Origin: Syngnathus acus
Lineage: Eukaryota > Chordata > Actinopteri > Syngnathiformes > Syngnathidae
Reading direction: 5' to 3'
DNA length: 64,000 nt
Assembly (NCBI RefSeq): GCF_901709675.1
Contig: NC_051095.1
Span: forward strand, 22,788,456-22,852,455
Part shown: one piece after another, positions 20,421 through 33,300 of the stretch
Layout of the letters: each line of letters opens with the position of its first letter
Numbering within the stretch: position 1 is the first letter of the stretch
Program-made: the position numbers and the translations under genes
The notes under the pieces: generated by a model
What the model was told of the DNA's origin: nothing
What the model saw: only the letters and a program-made list of their open reading frames with translations
Databases searched by the model: none

Positions 20421-23400
20421 GTCAAAAGAAATCCAATAAAATTGAAATATTTCTATAACAATAGCAAGCTGTGTTAAAAGGGGAATCACAGTCCTGTTGA
20501 TGAAGGTACATTGTCATACTGTATCATGTTGAGCGAGTGTAGTGTGAAGACAGAGTTGAGCACAAATAATCCAAGGCAGAGAGAGAGGGAAAGAGGGAGA
20601 GAGATGATTCACTCACATTGTTTAATTGTGACGATCGACTTGTGTTTATTCAGATTCCAGGCCTTTCCCAATGAATGAAAAACAGGGTGGCTTCATCAGA
20701 CTGAAAATGTGTGCCAGCGCTGTGATGGCCAGAAGGTTTATCTAAGCTGACAGAGATGAATCTCCCAGCAGAGGGTCGGCTCTGTTCAGCTGTCCTGCTG
20801 AGGGGAGCCCACACTGGGTCTGACATTAAATTATTTCAGGAGGTAATTAGTCTTCTGTTTTTAACCCGGATCCCTTACCCTCTTCATTTATTGCTCTCAT
20901 GCCACATCAGTGTTGCCAGAGTGACTACAATAAAGGGGGAGGGAGCAAAAAATATCAACAGAGTGGACACTCAGTATATACCACGTCTTTATTTGGTCCA
21001 AAAAGCAATGTAAAAACTCACAATTGTATCTTTACTGTTCCATCAGCGGAGCTAATATTCTAAATGCTTAAGAGTGATCTTGGGTCAACATTTCAGCATC
21101 TGTTTGGAAGATAAGGAAATAGTTATAAAAAATAATTAAATACAAGCTTGTATTGCTATCGGTCTTATAAGGAAATGAATGACTTCATCTTTTGTGCCTG
21201 TTTTTTATGCCTTCCTGTGCCTTGTAAATTCAATGGCAAAGGAGTCTGTCTTTTATACTGTGGGCCAGATGCATTATAAACCATTTACAACAGTAAGTCT
21301 ACTATGAATTATATCAAGGACATTCGATTAACAAAATGTGATTTTGTTTTTCTCAAATGAATGAGACATGCAGACTCATTCAAGCAACTGTATAACATGC
21401 GGTATTTACAGCTCGAGATGATCAAGATGTGGATTTATAATTATTTTTTTGCTGTTATTATATGTATGTTTTTAAGAATTCTTCCACAATGTCCATAACA
21501 CCCTAAAGTTTAGGCATAAAGTTTGTTTGGGTAAAATGAGGTGAGGGTAAAAAGATGTAATGCTTGATGAGCAAGGTAAGAAAATAATTTGCCATGAAAG
21601 TGACTCCTCATTTGCTGGAAGCACGGATAACCACATTACACACTAAACAGAAGGAAAGCAAAAGGACAAACTTAAGGGCTGTTTTCTTTGATAGTTGTGT
21701 ATCTAATTTGCATGACTTTGCATAATATAGTCCATAAAAGCAACAATATTCATAATGTCACAGCCAAATCAAATTGCTCTGATAGGGCATCAACATTAAT
21801 TGGAGCTCAGAAGCTGGGTGAAAAATTTCCACTTTTGAAGAGCGATTAATAATCATGAAAAAAAAACTCTTAAGAACTCGCTTTTTGTCAGCTTTATTAA
21901 GAATATTGTTTGGTTCCATCAAGTCAGCTCACGTTGTTTTGAATTTAATGCCACTGAAGCACTTGCAAACAGGGGACAAAGAGGGTCACAGGAACTTTTG
22001 GTCTGTGAAAACATGTTGGGTGTTGCATGTAAAATGTGCCAAATCTTCACTGCCTAATATACCAAACCCTACTCTTGCGATCGCATCTAACCTTGGCAGG
22101 ATCCACAAGGGCTGCCAATCAACTTCAACACGGACCCTGAAAAATTGGTGATTTGGTGGCTGCAATAGTAATAGTCGTGCCCACAAAGTGCCAAGGAGAC
22201 AGCACTTCCTGCTTCCTCAACCTTTCAGCATGCTGCCAGATAGTCTACATATTTGTGGTCAAGGTTTTCACACTACTCTTTATACAGAACAGCTTTATTT
22301 ATTTAAACTTGTCCTGTTCTGAACCTGTTGAGGCTGATAATTCTTTCGCGGCTGCTGGTCACAAGAATCCTGTCAAATTTACCTTTATTCACAAGATTGG
22401 GATAGTACAGGGTTGAAAAATTCATGGGAGCAGAGGGCAGCGAGGATCATCCAATATTCTCAGAGAATCCATGAGGAAGAGGGGGCAACTACTTGTGTGC
22501 TTTTGTTTATTTTAGTTTAAAATGTAGCTGACCTCCAAAATGAGAATGGTACAGGACAAAATGGGAGTCGGGACGCATGTATTCTGATTTCTATGTCACG
22601 AGCAGAAAGAATGGGGGACATTCTCGATATTACGGAGGTAAAAAAATGCACGTCTTGTAATTAATATAATTAATGAATGTGTGTTTAACAAGAGAGACTT
22701 GGGTCATATATAACGCTGAGATTTCTTACAGAATCATTTTAGATACAGAAGTACATTTCTCAAGACTCAGAATGGTGTCCTTAAATATGACAAGCGGGGT
22801 TAATGACAACATCTTAGTTTTATTGGGGTTAAGTAAAGAATTGAAAGACATCGATTGTAAACATTATTAACATTGTTTTACTCCAGCACACAATGAGCGT
22901 GCCACTGCCACCTACTGTCGTGGATATGCAGTTACACTTTATTCTAGTACAGCAAACGCCTCGAGCAATGGCTAGTATCTTGATAAACTTATACGTCAGG
23001 TTACTAATAAACTGATAGATGTGTTTGTATATCATTTTAATTTTAGTATAAGCTCAGGTATTGAGTATGTCACTGGGCAACCCTCCATGATACAGGCTGT
23101 AGATGTTCTTGTCCATATTCATATGCACAAGATAAGAGTGGTGAACACTGTTGGAGCTCCATGTAGTTTTACGGATTGAAGATGATTGGGATAAAAACAA
23201 ATCGTGTGTGATATATTTGCTCTCCCTGTCCTTCGATTTTCTCATGATAGCCAATCTTCTTCCCACAGTCGAAACATGCATATTAGGTTGACTGCAAACC
23301 CTAAAATGGCCATCGGTGTGAATGTGAGCGTAAATGGTTTTGTACATATATGCTCTGCAACTGGCAAAAAGTCCAATATGTACCCTCAGCCCAGTATGTA

Positions 23401-23423
23401 CCCTGCCCCATGGCCAAATATTA
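20421..23423. other. Long unassigned stretch
   Basis: About 3 kb of AT-rich DNA without a recognised gene, RNA or repeat. The frames of 60-98 codons here (for example 21855-22151) lack known motifs and are likely chance. Confidence 0.45.
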
Positions 23424-23723
23424 CCGTATTTTCTGCACTATAAGGTGCTCCGGATTATAAATTGCACCTTCAATGAATGGCCCATTTTAAAACTTTGTCC
23501 ATATATAAGGCGCACCGGGTTATAAGGCGCACCTTCAATGAATGGCCCATTTTAAAACTTTGTACATATATAAGATATATACATTTGGCCCGCGGGCCGG
23601 TCTTTGGACACGCCTGCTGTAATGGCTCAATATTGGTCCATATATAAGGCGCACCTGATTATATTATCGGCTTTTGAGAATATTGGAGATTTTTAGGTGC
23701 GCCTTATAGTGCGGAAAATACGG
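23424..23723. mobile_element. TA-flanked MITE with ATAAGGCGC-type termini, 300 bp
   Basis: The left end, ccgtattttctgcactataa, follows TA (23422-23423). The right end, ttatagtgcggaaaatacgg, is its inverse; the expected TA after it reads TC, a probable mutation. Internally the unit ggttataaggcgcaccttca is repeated with cttcaatgaatggcccattt blocks. The segment 23587-23620 (ggcccgcgggccggtctttg) looks like a fragment of a hAT MITE lodged inside. Confidence 0.75.
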
Positions 23724-26290
23724 TCAGCTATTAATGCAGCTATTAAGCTGTATTTCATTCTCCGAGCCTAAGCAGGACACATGGTATATATAAAATATGG
23801 TGATCAGTCAACTGCTTTTAATGTTGAGTATAACCCTAAAATTGTTTCTGCCCCAAACACAAGTATAACTCAAGTACTTTGTAAAAATGCTGTGTGTGAT
23901 TTCCAATCCAGTGTTGGAATGATGCATCAATCCTCCTTCACTTGGTGTTATCATTTCCAGCACCTGGTGGTGATGACCCACAGCAAGAGACAAACAGACA
24001 CCTTGTGACTAACATGCTGACTGGATGTGGTTATATCTTCTCAAAGGGGAGGTTGCTTCCTGTCACTTCAGGGCTGACCATGTGACATGTGATGCCAGGC
24101 AGTCAAATGTCAGCCAAGCTGTACATTGGATGTGAGAAAATCTGCAGGATGAGTGGGAGCTGTGACACATTCTTTTCCTGCAAGTACACATTGCACTTGT
24201 CCTATCACAGATCTGGATAATTTTACAGGACAATTTTACTCTGGTCAAGTCATTTACTGATGTTAACGTTTTTTTCACAGGTCTGTGAGCCTCACTATCT
24301 TTCCTTATGAGGCAGTGAACATAGATGACATCCATCAGATGAGATGTGCAGACACATACTGTATGTCAGATGCGTTATTTTTACACTAACGTGACTTTAT
24401 TCAACATCATACTAATATCAAATCCTGAGCATCACTAATGAGTTACAATGGTACTGATACACAGCAGAAAATTGAAGTTGAGTTAATCCTCGAGGGATTA
24501 TAATCAGTAAAATAAATGTTTGTTGGTTGTACATTTGTGACTAAACATTAACACTCTTGAATTACTACGTAGCCCATACAGTATAGCAATCAAACAACAA
24601 CACATTTACCTGTTTTGCCTGTTCAAATACTTTGACACTCCAATGGATTGCTACGTTGAATTTTTATTTAATCTAAAAGTCCATTTTCAGAGCAAATAGC
24701 ACAGGAAGCGCAAGATTAACGTGAATAACTTCATTATGTTCCCACTCGATCGTTCATGTTCCCTCCACTCTAATCACCACACAAAGGAATTTTTTTTTTT
24801 CCCTGTGGTATCACACGAGGGACTCCTCTTACACAAGAGGAAAAAAATGAAGGGAATAAATAAAGGGAAAATCGAATTCCCTCAGCCATTGCAGAGGTGC
24901 CAACCAATCAATCTACTGAACAAATTCTCTCCAGAGATAAACAAACACGTTATTTCAGATGGGCGCTACAGGAGTGAAGGACCACTCTCGTAAAGTTCAC
25001 AGTGCTCCGGACCGTAAAAGCAGCCGTCTTCTCAATCAGCCGAGCCTCGGGCAGCGGAAGCAACGTGATGAAAGCACACACAAAAACTCTCAGTCATGTC
25101 CACAAGCAAGATTCTGATATATAGCCTTATAAAAAAAAGCTATTAAGTTGGATTTTGAAGCGCGTGTTTCCCAATATGCTGTCTACACACTCAAAGTGTT
25201 CAAAGGTTTGCGTCACACAGCTGTGATGTTGGGATATTAAAATTGGACTTAATATTGCTCCAAGGGGGTGTGCAAAACTGAATTTCATATTTTGCCAGTA
25301 ACCTTCCTACCTTTAAGATTTAAGAGCTTTCCAGCCCTCATTGGTTAAACCCAAACACCAGGGTGAAAAGCGAGACATTTGTGTTTCTGTGTTGTGGTTC
25401 AGAAATGATAACAAGACCACAGTGACAGCCAAGAGTCAACATTTATACTGTTGAATTGAAAGGTCAAACTCTAGTACATGTTCCCTTACCTTTTCCATAC
25501 TTTCATGCAGAAACATAAGATGAAAGTGGGGGTAAGTCAGTCATGTGTGGCAATACTTGGAAAGGGAATGCTAAAGGAGGATGTGTCTGTTCTTCTTCTG
25601 TGGACAGACGGCAAACTCAAGATCAAATCTATAAAACAAACCGTATCCCGATTTAGTGCCAATTTCTAATGTCTATTTACATACATTTTCAAGTGACCAA
25701 TTTCACTATGTTTACATAAATCTACTGAACACCTTAAACAACCAGCACACACCCACAAAAAACAGAAATCAATGCATGAATGAAGGAATAAATAGATCCT
25801 AAGAATAAAGAAAAATCAACGATGAAAAGTCCATAAAGACACGGTGTCACTGTAACGCTTATTTTAACAAAGTGTCTTTTGTCAACGAGTACAATGAATA
25901 TCTCTTACTAGTCATTATCAATCCATATACAAACATAAATCCATTATTTCAAAATATGTGCATAGTTTAAAGTATTTTGTAAAACTACGAACCTGATTTA
26001 ACTCATTAACTCATTTTTTCAGTTCAGTTCAGCCATGAGCATCTCATAAATCTTTGGCCAATGACCAGAGGGCTGACAATTGACGTATACTAAGTTCGTG
26101 CCAATGAGTAGCCATATAGAATTCCACCATGAATATCTAAACTCTGATATTTAGTTATTTATCTATCTATGTCTACTTAGCTATTTTATTTAAATGAGAA
26201 AAATGTAACCGGCTGACATGCGTCCAAGCCAGGCTTTCACATTCTATGCGACATGCTGTGTCTGACACAGTTATAGCGTTTTTTCTTTTC
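23724..26290. other. Long unassigned AT-rich stretch
   Basis: About 2.6 kb without recognised genes or repeats. The 90-codon frame at 24721-24993 has no known motif. Confidence 0.45.
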
Positions 26291-26307
26291 ACATTGTTTT
26301 TTGCCCC
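26291..26307. repeat. Left target site duplication of the Rex3-type LINE
   Basis: ACATTGTTTTTTGCCCC, identical to 28698-28714. The final C residues may belong to the element, so the true duplication is 13-17 bp. Confidence 0.93.
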
Positions 26308-26463
26308 TCCGTGAGTCGTCACCTTATCGTGGTGGAGGGGTTCGCGTGCCCCTATGATCCTAGGAGCCATGTTGTCTGGGGCTTCATGCCCCTGGTAGGG
26401 TCACCCATGGCAAACGGTCCTAGGTGAGGGGGCCAGACAAAGCACGGCTCACACGAGCCCCTT

Positions 26464-27477
26464 ATGACGAACAAAATAAATGGATCTCGTTTTCCCTCGC
26501 CCGGACGCGGGTCACCGGGGCCCCCCTCTGGAGCCAGGCCTGGAGGCGGGGCTCGAAGGCGAGCGTCTGGTGGCCGGGCCTTCGCCCATGGGGCCCGGCC
26601 GGGCACAGCCCGAAAAGGAAACGTGGGTCCCCCTTCCCATGGGCTCACCACCTGTGGGAGGGGCCAAAGGGGTCGGGTGCAGTGCAAGCTGGGCGGCGGC
26701 CAAAGGCAGGGACCTTGGCGGTCTGATCCCCGGCTGCAGAAGCTGGCTCTTGGGACATGGAATGTCACCTCTCTGGCTGGAAAGGAGCCCGAGCTGGTGT
26801 GCGAGGCAGAAAAGTTCCGACTAGACATAGTCGGACTTGCCTCCACGCACAGTTTGGGTTCCGGTACAAGCCCTCTCGAGAGGGGCTGGACTCTCTTCCA
26901 CTCTGGAGTTGCCCACAGTGAGAGGCGTCGAGCAGGTGTGGGTATACTTATTGCCCCCCGGATGGGCGCCTGCACATTGGGGTTCACCCCGGTGAACAAG
27001 AGGGTAGCCTCCCTCCGCCTTCGGGTGGGGGGACGGGTCCTGACTGTTGTTTGTGTCTATGCACCAAACGGCAGCTCAGAGTACTCACCCTTCTTGGAGT
27101 CCCTGGAGGAAGTGCTGGAGAGCACTCCTTCTGGGGACTCCATCGTTCTACTGGGTGACTTCAATGCTCACGTGGGCAATGACAGTGAGACCTGGAAGGG
27201 CGTGATTGGGAGGAATGGCCCCCCCGATCTGAACCCGAGCGGTGTTCTATTATTGGACTTCTGTGCTCGACATGGATTTTCTATAATGAACACCATGTTC
27301 AAACATAAGGGTGTCCATGTGTGCACTTGGCACCAGGACACCCTAGGCCGCAGTTCGATGATCGACTTTGTAGTCGTGTCATCGGATTTGCGGCCGCATG
27401 TTTTGGACACTCGGGCGAAGAGAGGGGCGGAGCTGTCAACTGATCACCACCTGGTGGTGGGTAGGCTCCGATGGTAG
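26464..27477 (+). pseudogene. Rex3-type LINE apurinic-like endonuclease domain
   Basis: A frame of 337 codons; the first 90 or so residues correspond to GC-rich leader and may not be translated in active copies. The endonuclease begins at [11 protein letters not shown] (residues 94-104) and continues with [12 protein letters not shown] (119-130), a degenerate form of the QETH region. It then has [12 protein letters not shown] (229-240), [13 protein letters not shown] (298-310) and the catalytic histidine block STDHHLVV (325-332), in the order found in exonuclease/endonuclease/phosphatase domains of LINEs. Normally the frame runs on into the reverse transcriptase. Here a TAG at 27475-27477 stops it right after RLRW, while the same frame stays readable beyond. 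Confidence 0.9.
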
Positions 27478-27833
27478 CGGAAGATGCCGGTCCGACCTGG
27501 CAGACCCAAACGCTCTGTGAGGGTCTGCTGGGAACGTCTGGCGGAATCCCCTGTCAGGAAGAGCTTCAACTCCCACCTCCGGCAGAGCTTTTCCCACGTC
27601 CCGGGGGAGGCGGGGGACATTGAGTCCGAGTGGACCTTGTTCCGCGCCTCCATTGTTGAGGCGGCCGACCGGAGCTGTGGCCGTAAGGTCATTGGTGCCT
27701 GTCGTGGCGGCAATCCCCAAACCCGCTGGTGGACACCGGCGGCAAGGGATGCCGTCAAGCTGAAGAAGGAGTCCTATCGGGCCGTTTTGGCCTGCGGGAC
27801 TCCGGAGGCAGCTGACAGGTACCGGATGGCGTT
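27478..27833 (+). pseudogene. Rex3-type LINE linker region after the in-frame stop
   Basis: In the same frame as the endonuclease, after the TAG, it reads RKMPVRPGRPKRSVRVCWER ... GDIESEWTLFRASIVEAADR ... NPQTRWWTPAARDAVKLKKE ... GTPEAADRYRMA, the conserved linker between endonuclease and reverse transcriptase. It ends at about 27830, where the deletion joins it to downstream sequence with a frame change. Confidence 0.88.
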
Positions 27834-28664
27834 GAGGGTGTCCGGTTTGGGGACCTCAGCATCGCGTCTCTGCTTTTTGCAGACGACGTGGTGCTGTTGG
27901 CTTCTTCAGGCCGTGATCTCCAGCTCTCACTGGAGCGGTTCGCAGCCGAGTGTGAAGCGGTCGGGATGAGGGTCAGCACCTCCAAATCCGAGTCCATGGT
28001 CCTCGAGCGGAAAAGGGTGGAATGCCCTCTCCGGATCGGGGATGAGATCCTGCCCCAAGTGGAGGAGTTTAAGTATCTTGGGGTCTTGTTCACGAGTGAG
28101 GGGAGGATGGAGCGCGAGATCGACAGGCGGATCGGTGCAGCGTCGGCAGTAATGCGGACTCTGTACCGGTCCGTCGTGGTAAAGAGAGAGCTGAGCCAAA
28201 AGGCAAAGCTCTCAATTTACCGGTCGATTTACGCTCCTACCCTCACCTATGGTCACGAGCTATGGGTCGTGACCGAAAGAACGAGATCCCGGATACAAGC
28301 GGCCGAAATGAGTTTTCTCCGCAGGATGTCCGGGCTCTCCCTTAGAGATAGGGTGAGAAGTTCGGTCATCCGGGAGAGACTCGGAGTAGAGTCGCTACTC
28401 CTCCACGTTGAGAGGAGCCAGATGAGGTGGCTCGGGCATCTCATCAGGATGCCTCCTGGACGCCTCCCTGGGGAGGTGTTCCGGGCATGTCCCACCGGTA
28501 GGAGACCCCGGGGACGACCCAGGACGCGCTGGAGAGACTATGTCTCTCAGCTGGCCTGGGAACGCCTTGGGATCCCCCGGGATGAGCTAGATGAAGTGGC
28601 TGGGGAGAGGGAAGTCTGGGAGTCCCTCCTGAAGCTGCTGACCCCGCGACCCGACCCCGGATAA
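27834..28664 (+). pseudogene. Rex3-type LINE reverse transcriptase C-terminal part
   Basis: The frame picks up at EGVRFGDLSIASLLFADDVV: the catalytic F-A-D-D box is at 27876-27887. It then runs to RDLQLSLERFAAECEAVGMR, FKYLGVLFTSEGRMEREIDR, LTYGHELWVVTERTRSRIQA and a TAA at 28662-28664, ending RPDPG. The C-terminal thumb and tail appear intact with no stop. The upstream reverse transcriptase motifs (including the segments equivalent to WQTGVVV, the LEKAFDRV aspartate and QGCPLSP) are absent because of the internal deletion. The frame is shifted relative to the preceding segment. It cannot make an active enzyme. Confidence 0.92.
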
Positions 28665-28697
28665 GCGGAAGAAGATGGATGGATGGATGGATGGATG

Positions 28698-28714
28698 ACA
28701 TTGTTTTTTGCCCC
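28698..28714. repeat. Right target site duplication of the Rex3-type LINE
   Basis: Same 17 bases as 26291-26307, directly after the GATG tail. Confidence 0.93.
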
Positions 28715-29645
28715 CACTCCCCTTCCCAATATAGTGTGAAATCATTCTTATTCACATTAAAATTATTATTTTTAATTGGTGTTGATTTCTGTATAACAAG
28801 CGAGAATATTCAAGGTATGTGACATTGGAATGCATGCTTTTTTTTCTTGTCTAAAAAGAGATGCCTGAGTCAAACTCACGGGCTGATATCCAGTCTCGGA
28901 CAAATTTACTGGATTGTCTCCAAACACTCACCAAACTTTTAAATAGCTCCCACAACACAGAGAGATATTATTTTGACAAAGAGTATTTTGGAAGAGTAGC
29001 ATGCTGAACCGTAGACTATGTTGCTTTGGAGGAACAACAGATAATTTGTCCTGGCACTTGTGCTGGTATGAAACACTTGTGTTGGGATGTCAGCTGTTTT
29101 CAGAAAGAAAGAAGTTCTTGGGAAAGTAAAAAGGTCCCCTTTTTCCTCCTGTGTAATTACGACATTTGTAAAGCATATAGTGGCCAAATAGGTATTGAAA
29201 TGTTTCTATGTGGTGATCGGGAGTCTAGATTCAGCACCCCTTTCTCAGTATGCATATTCTTACTCTCTAGTCCAAGGGCCATAAGACGAAAGCTGCATCC
29301 CACATGAGCATCTCACTCAAAATCAATAATAAACAACAACACTGTGAATGACTGCGTTATCATCCTTCACTATTTATAGCATGCGATAGTCTATGAACCA
29401 TGAAATTAATAAATAGCATGCACAGTAATTGCCTGGAAACCAAGCGTGTGGCAAAGTGAGGTATGCATCAGATGGGGCTTCTAATAAGTTGTCACATTAT
29501 TGTCAGTGACCTTCAAGCAATTAAGAGTAGATGAGAAGAAGTGAGACTGAGAGTTGAGTGAAGGAGTAAAAGAAGAGCAGCGAAATTAGAAAATCAGAAA
29601 GATGTAATACATCATCTTAAATTCAAAGGTCGATCCATTTGGCAA
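28715..29645. other. Unassigned sequence
   Basis: AT-rich, with no gene or repeat recognised. Confidence 0.45.
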
Positions 29646-30136
29646 AACATTTAATTCAAGATTCAAGAGTTTTTTATTCGCCATGTTTGAGCGTGCCAAA
29701 CAAGGAATTTGACTTCGGTAAATCACAGCCTCTGTTCAACATTTAGGTGACTAACAACACTCGGGACATGTGAAAAATGGCAAATATTCGCAAACATTCC
29801 CTGATCTTAAACTCCCAAGAGGGCAAGGAAGAACTCAAAACTCCAGCTAGGGGAACTGAGAAACCTTGAGAAGAGACCACAGATGGGAAGGTCCCTTATC
29901 CAGGATGACCAGGCTGCAATGGATGCAGAGAGGACACAAAGTACAAACAGTGTAGACAAATTCAAAAAAGGTGTGGAGAGCAGGATGTTATTGCACATTA
30001 ATGACTCTGAGACTCTAAGAGTGGTGTGAGTTCATCAGAGCAACAGCCTGGGGGAAGAAGCTGTCTCTGTGTCTGCTGGTTTTGGCATACCGAGCTCTAT
30101 AACGCCGTCCGGAGGGGAGTAGTTCAAACAGGGACA
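29646..30136 (-). mobile_element. CR1/L2-type LINE 3' end (copy 1)
   Basis: On the minus strand it encodes part of the C-terminal LLPSGRRYR-type region and ends with aacatggcgaataaaaaact followed by CTTGAAT units, the 3' tail. The same family occurs at 51451-51935 (same strand) and 37608-37703 (plus strand). This copy carries about 150 extra bases (about 29790-29945) relative to the 51-kb copy. That extra block resembles the L2-like 3' UTR text at 3165-3230 on the opposite strand. Confidence 0.75.
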
Positions 30137-30144
30137 CAGTCAGG

Positions 30145-30335
30145 ACCCCACATTATGTTCTGTTGAAAACTCAAGCCTGTTTGCTCGACGCCTGCTTCCC
30201 TCTGACGTAGTCTTCGCTTCGCTTTGACTCGTCCGAGTTCGCAATGTTCCTGTCTGCACGACGTCACGAGCCCAGCGTTCCATCTTCTCCTTTCCCCTCA
30301 ATAAAAGTTTGTCCTGCACTTGGTTGCCACTATTA
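30145..30335 (+). mobile_element. LTR 3' fragment
   Basis: GC-richer block ending in cctcaataaaagtttgtcct gcacttgg, the polyadenylation-signal-plus-U5 layout seen in the LTRs at 861 and 17293. The upstream end and both termini are missing. Confidence 0.45.
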
Positions 30336-33300
30336 ATAGAAGTACAAATGTCACTTAATTGGTACTTGACTTATGGGTTAACTTAGATATGAGTAACTTT
30401 GTAACAAATGTGTTTTGTGGTTACATATTGACAGTTGTGCAGGAGAACAAAAGACACATCCAAGGCTATTGTAGTGGAAAGGGCAGGAAGAGAAACAAAA
30501 AATGGCAAAGACAAAAAATGAGTAAGGGCAAAGAGAAAGAAAGATGAGGTTGGATATCACCCAGTGCTCTTTAATAAAAAAAAAGGTGGTGCGGGTTCAG
30601 GAGCTACACTCGAGAAACTAACTAGACACAAGACTGAGGGCAATGGGGTCATCCGGCATGAAGGCAAGGCACACAAAACCCCACATACAGGAGATTGATG
30701 TGTTTCCAATCTACAAGCCCAAACAAGGTATGATCTTTGGACAAGTTTAAAATGTAACAAAGGAATTGATGTACCACAGTTCATTTGGTATTGTCACAAC
30801 ATTGCTGGCAGACAATATGACCACATCATGTCAACTGCTACGCAGTCTGAGCTTACTCAAACTTGGCAGACCTAGGTGACCATATTCTTGTTGAAACAGT
30901 GCAAAGTTTTGTTAAAATAGGTTGCCTTCAGACCTTTGAAATATCTACAGCGCTCAAGCTGCTGTGTAAAAATGATTATATAATACACTGTTTGATATAG
31001 TATGCATTTCATTCAAAAAATTTATATGCAAACACATACCGTCCCTTCAAAAATCACAGCACAATTGAACCCCCTCCCATGCATTTGCAATAGAATTCCA
31101 CACACCTTTGCATCACTGCATACACACAATTGGTTTTCTGAGAAACGCTCGTCTAAACGCAAAATAAAAAGTGCAGACGAGGCGCCACTTTTGAGTCTTG
31201 TGTTCAGATCATCACCATCTAAACGTAGCCTCAGTTTTTACTGTGGGGGTGTGGGCGGAGCTAAACAGCAACATTTGTTGTTTGCCTGTAGAGCACGCAA
31301 TTCTCATAACGAGGTTTCATGCTGTCTAAGACAAAAGACCCGGTGTAGATCATGAATCATATTATATTCCTTAGATCTTATAATCACACCTACTGTTGTG
31401 GTGACAGGAAATTAAAACTATATAGGTGTTATGCTTAACCTCATTCTGATTAGAATTATTGGATCAGTTCCAAATTGAAGAAGATTAGAAAAATGGATTG
31501 TGTTCAGTTTTCTTCTTCTACCCCCATTGTCCCCCCCCAAAAAAACAAACAAACAAACAAACAAACAAACAAGTATCAGTAATTTGCATTTCTAAAATAT
31601 TCCTTAAGATGTCTGTGATAGACCATTGTGAGGATAAGCGGTACGGAAAATGAATGAATTATTACATATGTTAATGTTAATCTCATTTTAGTACTATGAC
31701 TTTAAATTTTACTTCATTGTACATTTTTCTACAACTGCCTAGAAGAAATCACAAATTGTTGATGCGTTACATGGAAATTAGCTGCATTCAAAATGATAGA
31801 CAGATTGTGAGTACCCTCCTTAGCTCACCTTAACTTCTATGCCCCAAATTTCTGTGTGAGTGTGTGTGTTTTGTTTCTGTTCTATTTTATCTGTTTGATC
31901 CATACGTAGAGTCCTTGAGGGTTTTGAAAGGTGCTTAAAAATACAATTCAGATCAGAGGGACTTACAAATGTCAACTAGTTTATTTAGACACACATTGAG
32001 CATGTGCAGAGGGACAAAGGCCAATACTGTGGCATAGTTAGCAGCCAAATGCATTATTATTATTATTTTTATTATTATCGTCATTGTTGATTTCATTTTT
32101 GTTATTTATATTTAAAAATAACTGAAATAACCATGAATTCAACAACTTTAATTTGCTTTGAAACTACAAACTTATTAAAGATAAATTTCAAGTAAAGAGA
32201 AGCATGAATGTTTCATATTTAAAATACCTCATCTTCAAAGAACTTCCAATTCTCTGAAACACGTACCTGTGTGAATAATTTTTAAAACCCGAACCTAAAT
32301 TTTAGCATTTCATTTGTGATGACACCCCAAATACATCTTACATCCCCAAGGGCATTGCTTGGGTGCACAGGTCCTAATGAATATACATGCACATCCGATG
32401 TTGTTAAAAGTGAAGGAGCTCAAACTCACCAGTTCCTTGTGTGTCCTCCTCTTCCAAATCCCATTTGCATGATTTTTTTTTCGTCATTATTCTATGCAGG
32501 ATCAAACAGCATTTTGAATTATGGTACCTTGTTTCAGAACTTTGAGGACAGTTGTGTGAGGTTCTTGTAAGGAGGACAAGTGGCTTTGACAAACAGTATG
32601 GTTTTGACAGAAATTAAACAGAACATTTGTGGTTTAAAGGAGAAAAAAATGCCCCATTGCTTTGACTACATAATGTTCACAGGAAAAGGATCAAACAACT
32701 CTATAATAGCAGCCTAAAAGTACAATAAGAATGAGATCACATTCAGCATCAGCTCTGTTCAATGGGGGTTTTATTCTTCCAGCTTGAAACAATGAAGCTT
32801 GATCATGCGCCAGCACCTGTGTTTACTTTCACTGAGTGCACTTTGTGATGTTCTGTGCTGGAGCATGCTTCCAATCCCTTTTTTTTTTCATGGTTTATCC
32901 CTGTCACAGCGGACACAAAATGAATGTGTGATTCAATATTGCCTCTAGTGGTCAGAGTATGTAAAATAAGGGCTCCTGACACCTGCAACGGTCTATAACA
33001 GATGCTGCTGTAGAGGAGAAAAACGCTCATCACATATTGCTGCACCCTTGTGGATGCCGACGCTGAACCGCACTCATACAGTAGAGTTCAACTCTTATCT
33101 GGGTAATGTGGCTAATGAATTGTCCTCCTCCCCTGAGGGTATTCACATTAACTTGAGTATAGGTTTTCACTTAGAGTGGATCAGTGATCTCTGCAGTGGC
33201 TTCCCCCTCCAGACTTCTTTCATTATCTAAAATGAGAACATATTGAAAGGGGCACCGAGGTGGAGTAGGTTGGCAGTTTGTTTCTGAGACTTGGGCGAGT

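Larger units (their letters stand above)
26308..28697 (+). mobile_element. Rex3-type (RTE clade) LINE, internally deleted
   Basis: A non-LTR retrotransposon copy of about 2.4 kb. It has a 5' leader (tccgtgagtcgtcacctta onward), an endonuclease frame, a fused reverse transcriptase C-terminus, and a 3' end ataagcggaagaagatggat followed by tandem GATG units (about 28674-28697). Perfect 17-bp duplications flank it, so it inserted by target-primed reverse transcription and its 5' end seems complete. The central part, including most of the reverse transcriptase fingers and palm, is gone; I estimate roughly 1 kb missing from memory of the family. It is much more GC-rich than its surroundings. Rex3 identity is inferred from the protein text and the GATG tail. 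Confidence 0.93.

Noticed and set aside
26352-26999. 215-codon minus-strand frame
   Set aside because: It is antisense to the Rex3-type LINE leader and endonuclease; the GC-rich text keeps several frames open. No motif on this strand.
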